From the NCBI GenBank assembly GCA_020634115.1, contig JACKCH010000011.1, positions 62,001-126,000 on the forward strand: a DNA stretch of 64,000 bases. The letters run 5' to 3'. The position numbers and the translations under genes were made by a program. The DNA is from Anaerolineaceae bacterium. Lineage in GTDB: Bacteria; Chloroflexota; Anaerolineae; Aggregatilineales; Phototrophicaceae. Below are positions 34,151 through 41,876 of this stretch, piece after piece. Position 1 is the first letter of the stretch. Every line of letters begins with the position of its first letter. Below the pieces are notes generated by a model. That model was not told the DNA's origin and did no database searches. It was given only the letters and a program-made list of their open reading frames with translations.

Positions 34151-35494
34151 ATGACTCTCAATCTAACGACCCGTCCTGGCCCGCTGTCACAGGCCGTTAT
34201 CGACCGCGATAACAACGTCATGTCTGATAATCTGACCCCCCGCTATCCTTTTGTAATCGAACGTGGCTCGGGCGCTCATGTCTGGGATGTAGACGGCCAG
34301 GAATACATTGACTTCGCCGCCGGAATCGCGGTGACAGCAACCGGCCATGCCCACCCTCATGTCGTCAACGCCATTATTGAGCAGGCACAAAAGTTTATTC
34401 ACATCGCGGGAACCGATTATTACTACGACGTTCAGGTGCGGTTGGCGGAAAAGTTGGAAGAAATCGCGCCTTTTGCTGAGCGTGCTAAAGTTTTTCTGAC
34501 GAATTCCGGGACGGAGGCCGTTGAGGGCGCTATCAAAATCGCCCGCTGGTATACCGAACGCAAGAGTATTATCGCGTTCTTTGGCGCGTTTCATGGGCGC
34601 ACGCTGGGGGCGCTATCGCTCACGGCCAGTAAGGTCGTGCAGCGCGACGGCTTCTTCCCGCTGATCCCCGGCGTGCATCATGTCCCCTATAACAACCCAT
34701 ACCGCTGCCAGCACGGACGCGAGGAAGCCGCCTGCCGGGAACACTGTATCTGTGGCGACTATATCACCGACGTGTTGTTCAAGCGCACCGTCCCGGCGGA
34801 CAGTGTGGCGGCGATTATTGTCGAGCCGATCCAGGGCGAAGGTGGGTACGTCGTGCCAGACCCGCGCTTTATGCAGCAGCTACGCCAGATTTGCGATGAA
34901 AACGGCATACTGCTGATTGTGGACGAGGTGCAGAGCGGGATTGGCCGCACCGGGAAATGGTGGGCCGTTCAACACTATGGGATTGAGCCGGATATTGTCT
35001 GTTCGGCCAAAGGGTTAGCCAGCGGGATGCCGTTGGGCGCGGTCATCGCCCGCAAGCACATCATGAGTCTGCCTCACGGTTCGCACGGTTCGACCTTCGG
35101 CGGCAACCCGGTTTCCTGCGCGGCGGCGCTGGCGACGCTGGAACTGGTCGAAAACGGCTACATGCAGAACGCGGTTGTACAGGGCGAATACATTATGGAT
35201 GCCCTGGAAGAGATGCGGTCACACCACCCGACGCTCAAGTACAGCCGTATCCAGGGTAAAGGGCTGATGATTGGCGCGGAACTGGTGCTGGATGCGGATC
35301 GGACACCCGCCAAAGACGTTCGTAATCGGGTGGAACGCCTGGGTATCAGTAACGGACTGCTGATTCTGGGCGCCGGAGATAGTGCCTTACGCTTCTGCCC
35401 GCCACTGATGATTGACCGGGCGACAGTGCAGGCCGGGCTGGAGCGCTTCGACCAGACGCTCACCCAGGCTGAGCAGGAGGCCGGACTGCTGTAA
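34151..35494 (+). CDS. Class III aminotransferase, 4-aminobutyrate / acetylornithine type
   Basis: PLP enzyme of 447 residues. Seen: GAHVWDVDGQEYIDFAAGIAV, FLTNSGTEAVEGAIKIAR, FHGRTLGALSLTAS, IIVEPIQGEGGYVVPD, LLIVDEVQSGIGRTGKWWA (PLP-binding Asp) and the Schiff-base Lys287 in SAKGLASGMPLGAV. The pattern is that of GABA or acetylornithine/lysine-type aminotransferases. An insert around residues 180-200 (YRCQHGREEAACREHCICGD) carries four Cys and two His, a feature of a subset that may bind a metal. The amine substrate is not certain. GGAGCGATTTCT precedes the ATG. Confidence 0.9.
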   Translation: MTLNLTTRPGPLSQAVIDRDNNVMSDNLTPRYPFVIERGSGAHVWDVDGQEYIDFAAGIAVTATGHAHPHVVNAIIEQAQKFIHIAGTDYYYDVQVRLAEKLEEIAPFAERAKVFLTNSGTEAVEGAIKIARWYTERKSIIAFFGAFHGRTLGALSLTASKVVQRDGFFPLIPGVHHVPYNNPYRCQHGREEAACREHCICGDYITDVLFKRTVPADSVAAIIVEPIQGEGGYVVPDPRFMQQLRQICDENGILLIVDEVQSGIGRTGKWWAVQHYGIEPDIVCSAKGLASGMPLGAVIARKHIMSLPHGSHGSTFGGNPVSCAAALATLELVENGYMQNAVVQGEYIMDALEEMRSHHPTLKYSRIQGKGLMIGAELVLDADRTPAKDVRNRVERLGISNGLLILGAGDSALRFCPPLMIDRATVQAGLERFDQTLTQAEQEAGLL

Positions 35495-35545
35495 GGTTCA
35501 GTATCCCAAGAATCGTGGACATGCTTCTGCGTGTCTGGCGCAGCA

Positions 35546-35612
35546 GACGAGACAGGCCTCGTCCCTACAAAACCTGACATCAAGGGGATAGTAGGGACAG
35601 GGCCTGCCCCTT
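35546..35612. repeat. Two-palindrome composite element (family C)
   Basis: GACGAG...CTCGTC then the spacer ctacaaaacctgacatc and a second palindrome GGACAGGGCCTGCCCC. The same spacer lies between two palindromes at 61155-61224, where the two palindrome types are in swapped order. Confidence 0.8.
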
Positions 35613-35613
35613 T

Positions 35614-35970
35614 TTACGTTGCCGTCAGCAGCGCCAGATGCGCTGCACCACATACCGCCCCGCCGTAAATCCACAGGCGGGAAAAACCGCTGTTAAACGT
35701 GAGGAGCGGGTGCTTCCGCAGCAGGGTATGCAGCCCGGCGTGAATCACAAGAAAGACATCCAGGCCAACCTGAAACGCGGACGATTCCCAGTTCGCCACA
35801 ATCAGCACGAACAGCGGCACATGCGCGGCAGCGAACAGCCCGTAGGCTGTCGTATCGCTGAAGGATGACGACGCAAAAAAGAAACGCCACTCATGCTGCT
35901 GGATAGCATCGAGTTCATGGGTAAACAGGCATGCCAGCCCGACGAGGAAAAGAAGCGTGGTGGCACTCAC
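35614..35970 (-). CDS. Small four-helix membrane protein
   Basis: A 118-residue inner-membrane protein with about four hydrophobic segments. The first (LLFLVGLACLFTHELDAIQQHEWRFF) has His-Glu-Leu-Asp-Ala-Ile, a pattern seen in DUF6713-type small membrane proteins that are annotated only as unknown. Charged His/Glu residues in the first helix could bind a metal or heme, which is speculation. It reads toward the aminotransferase gene and stands alone. Confidence 0.65.
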   Translation of the reverse strand: MSATTLLFLVGLACLFTHELDAIQQHEWRFFFASSSFSDTTAYGLFAAAHVPLFVLIVANWESSAFQVGLDVFLVIHAGLHTLLRKHPLLTFNSGFSRLWIYGGAVCGAAHLALLTAT

Positions 35971-36103
35971 GATACCGCCTCCCGTATCTACACAACGCCA
36001 ACGATAAATACATTCCAGCGAAGTGACTCGAGTTTACCGTAGCGGCAGCGCGCAAACAATGCGCCCGGTTGCCCCGTCCTCGCATAAACGGTGTACCGTC
36101 CGT

Positions 36104-36109
36104 TATAAT
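36104..36109 (+). promoter_or_regulatory. -10 box very close to start codon (leaderless candidate)
   Basis: TATAAT ends eight bases before the ATG at 36117. Transcription would begin at or next to the A of the start codon. No clear -35 element 17 bases upstream is seen. Confidence 0.4.
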
Positions 36110-36116
36110 GGGCGGT

Positions 36117-36656
36117 ATGGTATCCACACACAGACACCCCACCCCAGCACTCAACCGTGTTACCCGCACCAGCGCGGCGGTGCTGCTCGTGTTTCTGCTG
36201 CTGCTGGCGCTGCTACAGATCGTCCTGGCCGTACTGGGTGCGCCCGGTTTCCTGGTTGGCACGGGTTTGCTGACGCTGGCCTTCACGCCGTTCATTGCGC
36301 TGCTGCTGGTGGCGACTCCACCCGTCACGATAGATCAGTCTGGCCTCACGATTCATGTGCTGTTAGGCCAGACTTACTTTGTCCCCTGGGAGGGCGTGCG
36401 GGATATTGCGGATTATCCCCTGCTGCCCACGCCGGAAGCCGAAAGCGGGCGGAAAGCGATGGTTGGGCGGCGCAAGTATCGCCCGGCGGCGGGCAAAATG
36501 CTGGTGATCCCCACGCTGCCGCTCCCCTATCGGCTGACCGGCCTGTTTGTCGGTAGAGGCCTGACCGGGGTGATCGCCCTGACCAACCGGACTCATACCG
36601 ATTACGAGGCGCTCATCCAGCAGGTAGCGCGTTACACCGGATTTCAAGCTGACTAA
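36117..36656 (+). CDS. Two-helix membrane protein of unknown function
   Basis: Unrecognised 179-residue protein. Two hydrophobic segments (AAVLLVFLLLLALLQIVLAVLG, then GTGLLTLAFTPFIALLLVA) are followed by a soluble beta-rich domain (PPVTIDQSGLTIHVLLGQTYFVPWEGVRDI, ALTNRTHTDYEALIQQVARY). Two helices plus a soluble C-terminal part beginning with I-D-x-x-G-L resemble bacterial PH-domain-type membrane proteins. ATG 36117 is chosen because the frame upstream is poorly coding. Followed by the MDR enzyme after ~105 bases that hold a family A palindrome. Confidence 0.6.
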   Translation: MVSTHRHPTPALNRVTRTSAAVLLVFLLLLALLQIVLAVLGAPGFLVGTGLLTLAFTPFIALLLVATPPVTIDQSGLTIHVLLGQTYFVPWEGVRDIADYPLLPTPEAESGRKAMVGRRKYRPAAGKMLVIPTLPLPYRLTGLFVGRGLTGVIALTNRTHTDYEALIQQVARYTGFQAD

Positions 36657-36676
36657 ATGTTTTGTCTGTTTTAACC

Positions 36677-36699
36677 GGGGCGCACGCCACGCGCCCCTA
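36677..36699. repeat. Palindromic repeat family A, decayed copy
   Basis: GGGGCGC / GCGCCCC arms around a changed centre (acgccac). Lies between the membrane protein and the MDR gene. Confidence 0.7.
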
Positions 36700-36761
36700 C
36701 GAAACGAATGGGGAACTCCCAAACAACTGTTTCGCCTATCTATCCCACCAAAGGACTTTGT

Positions 36762-37763
36762 ATGCTGCCCAAAACCTACCGAAAAGTAGTCGCCGCTCGT
36801 TTTACCAACGATTTCCAGGAAGCAGCGGAAATCGTCGAAGTCCCCATGCCGCAGCCCGCCACCAACGAGATTCTGGTGCGCAACCGGTACGCTGGGGTCA
36901 ACGCCACCGATGTCAACATCAGCGCAGGCAGCTATACGCCCCACGCCCAACCCCCGCTTGACCTGGGCGCGGAGGCAGTAGGTGAAGTCGTCGCTGTTGG
37001 GGAGGACGTGACCGATTTAAAGGTCGGGGATGCGGTGCTGACCAACAGCGTCGGCAGCGGCTACCGTGAATACCAGACGATCCGCGCCTTTCGTGCCGCC
37101 CCCGTCCCGGAGGCCACGCCGGAAGTGCTGAGTCTGGGACTGAGCGGCGCAACCGCTTCAATCGGCCTGAATGTCACCGGCGAGATGAAAAATGATGAAA
37201 CCGTGCTGGTGACGGCGGCGGCGGGTGGCACCGGGCAGTTTGCTGTCCAACTGGCGAAGCTGAAGGGGAATCATGTCATCGGTACCTGCAGCACGGATGA
37301 AAAGGCCGATCTACTGCACTCGCTGGGCTGTGACCGGGTGATTAACTACCGTAAGGAAGACCTCGGCACAGTGCTGCGCGTCGAATACCCGCACGGGGTC
37401 AATCTGGTGTACGAGTCGGTGGGGCGTGGGATGTTCGATACAGCGGTGGATAACCTCGCCATTCGCGGGCGGCTGGTGATTATCGGCTACATCACCGAAT
37501 ACCTCTCGACGCCGGAAGTCGTGACCGAACCGCGCCTGTACTTCAAGCTGCTCGGCAAGTCAGCCTCCATCCGCAGCATGTTTCTGCCGCACTTCTTCAA
37601 GCTAGTGCCGGAACACCTGGCGCGGCTGATGGAATTTTACACGAGCGGGACTCTCCAGGCCGCCGTAGATCCTACCGAATTCCGAGGAGTCGAGGAGGTT
37701 GCCGATGCCGTTGCTTACCTGCACAGCGGCCAGAGCCAGGGTAAGGTGGTCGTGCGCTTTTAA
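36762..37763 (+). CDS. Zinc-independent MDR-family oxidoreductase, quinone-reductase/prostaglandin-reductase-like
   Basis: A 333-residue medium-chain dehydrogenase/reductase. ATG 36762 is preceded by AAAGGACTTTG. The N-terminal GroES-like part has EILVRNRYAGVNATDVNISAG, lacking the Cys/His zinc ligands of alcohol dehydrogenases. The NADP-binding loop is VLVTAAAGGTGQFAVQLAKL (A-A-x-G-G-x-G, typical of quinone-reductase types). The middle YESVGRGMFDTAVDNL and the end GKVVVRF fit the ZADH2/PTGR3-like group. Reduces an enone or quinone; exact substrate unknown. Confidence 0.88.
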   Translation: MLPKTYRKVVAARFTNDFQEAAEIVEVPMPQPATNEILVRNRYAGVNATDVNISAGSYTPHAQPPLDLGAEAVGEVVAVGEDVTDLKVGDAVLTNSVGSGYREYQTIRAFRAAPVPEATPEVLSLGLSGATASIGLNVTGEMKNDETVLVTAAAGGTGQFAVQLAKLKGNHVIGTCSTDEKADLLHSLGCDRVINYRKEDLGTVLRVEYPHGVNLVYESVGRGMFDTAVDNLAIRGRLVIIGYITEYLSTPEVVTEPRLYFKLLGKSASIRSMFLPHFFKLVPEHLARLMEFYTSGTLQAAVDPTEFRGVEEVADAVAYLHSGQSQGKVVVRF

Positions 37764-37811
37764 GCGGGGATAATGTTCCGACAATACCACTCTGAAATGA
37801 GGGACATGGCA

Positions 37812-37833
37812 GGGGCGCACGGCGGTGCGTCCC
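37812..37833. repeat. Palindromic repeat family A
   Basis: GGGGCGCACGGCGGTGCGTCCC; the arm pairing has one G-T-type mismatch. A nearly identical copy is at 38029. Confidence 0.82.
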
Positions 37834-37878
37834 ATATACAGCAAGTTAAGCGTGCCGAGGGATTGAATTGTTTTCCTA

Positions 37879-37971
37879 ACCCCTCCCCAGCCCTCCCCGC
37901 AAACGGGGAGGGAGTCGGTCAAACCCAGACCGACAAGTCGCCCCCGCTGGCGGGGGAGATTTAGAGGGGGT
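37879..37971. repeat. 92-bp palindromic element, copy 2 (family D)
   Basis: Same orientation as 23812-23903; most changes are in the middle between the two hairpins. Hairpin parts are conserved, which suggests selection or recent spread. Confidence 0.9.
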
Positions 37972-38028
37972 GAAAAAGCCAAAAGCATATCCCTCAAACA
38001 GGTAGTTATACCTTAACCTGGTACACAT

Positions 38029-38050
38029 GGGGCGCACGGCGGTGCGTCCC
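38029..38050. repeat. Palindromic repeat family A
   Basis: Same 22-base unit as at 37812, followed by TACGG. Two copies within 220 bases bracket the family D element. Confidence 0.82.
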
Positions 38051-38120
38051 TACGGAAAAACATCGCCGTGTTCATTTCTTAAAACACATGAAACCCGTCC
38101 ACATACCCGGCAAAGGGTCT

Positions 38121-38858
38121 CTAAATCAGGTGTTTACGCCGCATCGGGCGGAGGATGGCGAACCAGACCGAAGCGCCCAGCAGCGCCACCGCAATCAGCA
38201 CCCAGATCAAGGCGATCAACGCCGCTGGAATCACGGGCGTGATTTCCGCCTGGAATGCTGCCGCGTCGTTGGGGATGTTACCCAGCCCAATCTGGCTGTT
38301 GCCAATTAGATAGTATACGTCCAGCACGGCATTCAGCCCGGTGATGATCGCCAACACATCCAGAATCACGGTGGTGATGGCGCGGTTGAACTTCCACCCG
38401 ATGATAATCAGCGCCGCGCCAAAGATCATCCCCACGGCAAAGGCCGTCGGTGAAGATAGTCCGAACAGCACCGAGAAAACCATGAGCAGCAGGCCCAGCA
38501 CGACGGCGATACTGCGCGGAGTCCGCAGCCGGTTGGTGAGATAGAACACCACCGCGCCAAACAGCGCCGCACCCAGATAGCCGGCTGGAATCACCAGGGC
38601 GCGGGTACCGCCAATGGTGTTTGCCACCCCGGATCCGTCCGCAAATATCTGGAAGGACACCAGATGACCGCCCGTCAGAATCGCAGCGGAGCCGTGTCCG
38701 GCCTCGTGGACATAGGTCACGAACAGCCGGAAGGGGTACAGGATAAAATCCAGTCCACTGACATTCCACAGGATAAAGACGATCACGGCGGCAGCGAGAC
38801 TGAGTAAAAAGGTGCGTTGGTTAGCGAGGGTGCGTCTAAGCATCGTTTTTTGCCTCAC
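38121..38858 (-). CDS. M50-type membrane metallopeptidase
   Basis: A 245-residue polytopic membrane protein. Zinc motif HEAGH sits in LFVTYVHEAGHGSAAILTGG at about residue 52, and a second site NAVLDVYYLIG near the C-terminus has the Asp expected as third zinc ligand in site-2-protease-like families. Length and arrangement fit the M50B-like uncharacterised peptidases of Chloroflexota and Actinobacteria. These may cut membrane-bound proteins, but no anti-sigma factor gene is next to it. Start could be the ATG at 38858 or six codons later. Confidence 0.82.
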   Translation of the reverse strand: MRQKTMLRRTLANQRTFLLSLAAAVIVFILWNVSGLDFILYPFRLFVTYVHEAGHGSAAILTGGHLVSFQIFADGSGVANTIGGTRALVIPAGYLGAALFGAVVFYLTNRLRTPRSIAVVLGLLLMVFSVLFGLSSPTAFAVGMIFGAALIIIGWKFNRAITTVILDVLAIITGLNAVLDVYYLIGNSQIGLGNIPNDAAAFQAEITPVIPAALIALIWVLIAVALLGASVWFAILRPMRRKHLI

Positions 38859-38875
38859 ATGGTAAAATAAGTTCT

Positions 38876-38945
38876 ATGTGAAATGAAAATGCGATACGTT
38901 TCGTGCTGCTGGCTTTTAGCTGGTTAGCTTACTAGGCTAAGGCGC
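38876..38945. repeat. TTAGC mosaic repeat (family F), copy with shared head
   Basis: tatgtgaaatgaaaatgcgatacg, then gctggcttttagctggttagc. The head matches 19537 closely and the order of parts is the same. Confidence 0.65.
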
Positions 38946-38988
38946 TATCTTTTCCTGACCACTGAAAACAAAGGATTGACGACTCACC

Positions 38989-39864
38989 ATGATGACACCC
39001 GACACCATCCGTTTTGGTACCGTTGGCTCACCGCAGACCACCCCTGGCAGCGGGACGCCCGCCGCGATTGCCCACATCCGCCAGTTAGGGCTGGATCACC
39101 TGGAAATCGCCTGGGTACAGAGTGTGCGCGTGAGCGATGAAACCTGCGCCGCCATTAAAGCCGCATCTGAGCAGCATCAGGTCAGCCTGAGCATTCATGC
39201 TCCTTATTATATCAACCTGAACAGCCAGACGGCGGAATTGATGTCAAAGAGCGACGAACGCCTGCTGACCGCCGCCCGCAAGGGCTACCTCGCCGGGGCG
39301 TATGACATCATCTTTCATCCCGGCAGTTACCACCAGCAGCCGCCTGAACAGGTTTACGAACGCGCCAGAGAAAAGTTGCTGGAAATCACCGGGATTCTGA
39401 AGGAAGAGGGGGTCAAGGTGCGGCTGCGACCAGAGACGATGGGCAAGTCGGCCATGTTCGGCACGCTGGACGAAGTGCTGCGCCTCAGCCGGGATGTGCC
39501 GGGAGTCGCGCCGTGCATTGACTGGGCGCATCTGCACGCCCGCACCGGCAACGGCACGTTCAACTCGTATGAGGAGTTCGCCGCCGCGCTGGAACAGGTG
39601 CGGACGGTTCTGGGCGAGGAAGGGCTGAAAACGCTGCACTTCCACATGAGCGGCATCGAATACACGCCCAAAGGGGAGAAAAATCATGTCCCGCTCAACG
39701 AGGCCGATATTCAGTACCGTGACCTGCTGCAAGCCTGGGTGGACTATGGCGTGGCCGGGTCGTGCGCGGTGGAAGCGCCGGAGCCATTCCACACCGCCGA
39801 CGCGCTGGTGATTCAGGCCACCTACCGGCGGCTGCGCGACCTGAAGGAAGCTGAACCGGCATAG
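38989..39864 (+). CDS. nfo: Endonuclease IV-family AP endonuclease
   Basis: A 291-residue TIM-barrel enzyme cutting DNA at abasic sites. Tri-zinc ligands are distributed in SIHAPYYINL (His), IIFHPGSYH (His), RLRPETMGK (Glu), CIDWAHLHAR (Asp, His), LHFHMSGIEY (His) and CAVEAPEP (Glu). This spread matches the archaeal/thermophile-like endonuclease IV group. The next gene, a DNA-repair-associated radical SAM protein with helix-hairpin-helix, starts 58 bases downstream and probably works in the same process. AAAGGATTGACGAC precedes the start. Confidence 0.9.
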   Translation: MMTPDTIRFGTVGSPQTTPGSGTPAAIAHIRQLGLDHLEIAWVQSVRVSDETCAAIKAASEQHQVSLSIHAPYYINLNSQTAELMSKSDERLLTAARKGYLAGAYDIIFHPGSYHQQPPEQVYERAREKLLEITGILKEEGVKVRLRPETMGKSAMFGTLDEVLRLSRDVPGVAPCIDWAHLHARTGNGTFNSYEEFAAALEQVRTVLGEEGLKTLHFHMSGIEYTPKGEKNHVPLNEADIQYRDLLQAWVDYGVAGSCAVEAPEPFHTADALVIQATYRRLRDLKEAEPA

Positions 39865-39887
39865 GCGGCGGGTTTCTCTGTCGCCCA

Positions 39888-39916
39888 TTGTATTTTCAGA
39901 ATAAATGTTCTATAAT
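39888..39916 (+). promoter_or_regulatory. Promoter candidate, leaderless for the radical SAM gene
   Basis: TTGTAT (39888-39893), 17-base spacer, TATAAT (39911-39916). The ATG of the radical SAM gene is seven bases after the -10 box, so the mRNA would start at the codon. The gene could also be read from the nfo transcript. Confidence 0.5.
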
Positions 39917-39922
39917 AAGTAG

Positions 39923-41077
39923 ATGAATATTCACTCGGTTCCTGATACCCTGACCAAACTCACCCAACTGGGCGATGTGACGCTATATGAACCGGCGGGC
40001 GACCAGCCACAGCGTGAATCACGCCGGGAAAAAGCCGTCGCCCAATTGGATCAACTGCCGTGTATCACGAACGTCGCCACGCCGCAGGGCGCGATGCCGG
40101 TCATGAAAACGATGGTCACGACGGCCTGTGAGCGCAACTGTTATTACTGTCCCTTCCGTGCCGGGCGCAGCAAAATGGAGCGCGTCACCTTCAAGCCGGA
40201 CGAACTGGCATCCGCGTTCCACAAACTCGAACAGTCGGGCGCGGTCAAAGGGATTTTCCTCTCGTCCGGCATCATCAACGGTGGTGTGACGACCCAGGAC
40301 AAGATCATTGATACCGCCGAGATTATCCGCCGCAAGTACGGCTACCGGGGATACGTTCACCTGAAGATCATGCCGGGCGCGGAATACGACCAGGTACGGC
40401 GCGCCATGCAGCTCGCAGACCGGGTTTCCATAAACCTGGAAGGACCAACGCCGGAGCGTTTGAATGCGCTTGCCCCTAAGAAGGATTTTTACAGTGAATT
40501 GCTGGAACGTATTCGATGGGCACAGCAGTTACGGGTTGAAGGGGTGCGAGCGAGTACCGTGACTCAGTTTGTCGTCGGCGCGGTGGGGGATACTGACCTG
40601 GAGCTGCTCTCCTTGAGCAGCCAGCTTTACCGACAAAGTGGATTGACCCGCGCTTACTACTCCGGCTTCAACCCGGTGTTGGATACCCCTTTTGAGAACC
40701 TAACGCCGACGCTGCCGCTGCGGGAACACCGGCTGTATCAGGCCAGTTTTCTGCTGCGGGATTACGCCTGGGACGTGGAAGAACTACCTTTTCAAGGCGC
40801 CGGGGACTTGCGGCTGGATGTAGACCCGAAACGCGCCTGGGCGGACATCCACCTGCTATACACGCCGGTGGAGATTATGCAGGCCAGCCGGGAACAGCTT
40901 TTGCGGATACCGGGAATCGGCCCCAAAGGGGCAGACGCGATTCTAAAAGCGCGGCGGGTTGGGCGGCTGCGCGACCTGGCGCACCTGCGGGCGATTGGCA
41001 TCGCCGCACCGGAGCGCACCGCGCCTTACATTTTGCTGGATGGCCGCAAACCACCCCAACAGCTCCCTTTGTTTTAA
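39923..41077 (+). CDS. Radical SAM protein with helix-hairpin-helix, DNA-repair associated
   Basis: A 384-residue protein. The [4Fe-4S]-binding motif C-x3-C-x2-C is TACERNCYYC (Cys69, 73, 76). SAM-binding regions follow (IFLSSGIINGG, RVSINLEGPTPE). The C-terminal part contains a helix-hairpin-helix unit LLRIPGIGPKGADAILKARR, a non-specific DNA-binding element. This is the pattern of the 'putative DNA modification/repair radical SAM' group, often found next to uracil-DNA-glycosylase-like genes. Here the partner is endonuclease IV instead. Exact reaction is not known for the group. Confidence 0.88.
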   Translation: MNIHSVPDTLTKLTQLGDVTLYEPAGDQPQRESRREKAVAQLDQLPCITNVATPQGAMPVMKTMVTTACERNCYYCPFRAGRSKMERVTFKPDELASAFHKLEQSGAVKGIFLSSGIINGGVTTQDKIIDTAEIIRRKYGYRGYVHLKIMPGAEYDQVRRAMQLADRVSINLEGPTPERLNALAPKKDFYSELLERIRWAQQLRVEGVRASTVTQFVVGAVGDTDLELLSLSSQLYRQSGLTRAYYSGFNPVLDTPFENLTPTLPLREHRLYQASFLLRDYAWDVEELPFQGAGDLRLDVDPKRAWADIHLLYTPVEIMQASREQLLRIPGIGPKGADAILKARRVGRLRDLAHLRAIGIAAPERTAPYILLDGRKPPQQLPLF

Positions 41078-41078
41078 A

Positions 41079-41498
41079 TCACTGCACCGTCGCCACAACA
41101 GCCTCAAATGTCGGGAAAAACGCCTCCCATACCCCTTCGGGAGCGCGGGCGATAGCTGTCACCAGCATCCCATCTGTCAGTTCAACGTCGCGTATCTCCA
41201 CGACGAAACCCGACTCCCCCAGCGTCACGTTTTCCAAAGCGCCTACCTGCAAGGTGATCGTGGACTGCTCATCTGGCGCGACAAACACCACCGAGGTCGG
41301 CGCATCCGCCGCGCCTGTCACCACCCGCCAACCGGACGGATAATGCACCGTGAAGGCATCTGATTCATAGACATCATCGGTGACGATTACTGCCGGGCCG
41401 GGTGTATAGGCCAGTTGCAGCGGCGTATTCGCCGGGACACAGGCCGCCAACAGTCCAACAGCGAAAAGGAGGAAGGCTTGTAAAATTCTGATGGACAT
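41079..41498 (-). CDS. Small lipoprotein
   Basis: A 139-residue putative lipoprotein: N-terminal hydrophobic segment ending in lipobox LLAAC at about residue 20. The mature part has the short beta-rich domain FTVHYPSGWRVV..., the same PsbP/DUF-like 'YPSGW' signature seen at the end of the LysM lipoprotein at 13283. The gene follows the FHA gene by only six bases on the same strand, so the two are likely one operon. Confidence 0.7.
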   Translation of the reverse strand: MSIRILQAFLLFAVGLLAACVPANTPLQLAYTPGPAVIVTDDVYESDAFTVHYPSGWRVVTGAADAPTSVVFVAPDEQSTITLQVGALENVTLGESGFVVEIRDVELTDGMLVTAIARAPEGVWEAFFPTFEAVVATVQ

Positions 41499-41504
41499 GG
41501 ACAG

Positions 41505-41876
41505 TTAATTCAATACCACGACAACGCGGACGCTGCCGAATTCGATTTCATCGTTGTGCCGCAGGTGATACTTCTGGTTCGGTTTGAGTGGCAGACCGTT
41601 GACCCGCGTGCCACTGGTGCTGCCCAGGTCTTCGATATAGATTCCCCCTTCCATATACGAAAAGGCGGCATGATTACGCGACACACCTTTTTCCAGCCCA
41701 CCGAAGGGGGTTAAATCCAGCCCCAAACCTTCGTCATCCTCTTTTTCAGTTTTGCGCCCCACCAGCAGCCAGCCAAACGCTTCCAGATCCATCATGATCG
41801 GGCGACCACTGCCGATACGTAGCTTGAAACGCGGGGACTGCGTGGCGGGTTTGGGTTTTCGTGGATAGTCGAACAT
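41505..41876 (-). CDS. FHA-domain protein
   Basis: A 123-residue protein made almost entirely of a forkhead-associated domain that binds phosphothreonine peptides. Marks: WLLVGRKTEKED, GVSRNHAAFSYMEGGIYIEDLGSTSGTRVNG, and FGSVRVVVVLN at the end. The R-S-R-x-H and S-T-S-G-T-x-x-N residues are complete. It presumably reads Ser/Thr-kinase signals; no kinase gene is in the window. Upstream of a lipoprotein gene in a two-gene operon. Confidence 0.9.
   Translation of the reverse strand: MFDYPRKPKPATQSPRFKLRIGSGRPIMMDLEAFGWLLVGRKTEKEDDEGLGLDLTPFGGLEKGVSRNHAAFSYMEGGIYIEDLGSTSGTRVNGLPLKPNQKYHLRHNDEIEFGSVRVVVVLN

Larger units (their letters stand above)
37764..38120. other. Repeat-filled gap
   Basis: About 357 bases that hold three repeats: family A at 37812 and 38029, and a family D element at 37879. 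There is no credible gene. The gap lies between convergent genes. Confidence 0.75.
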
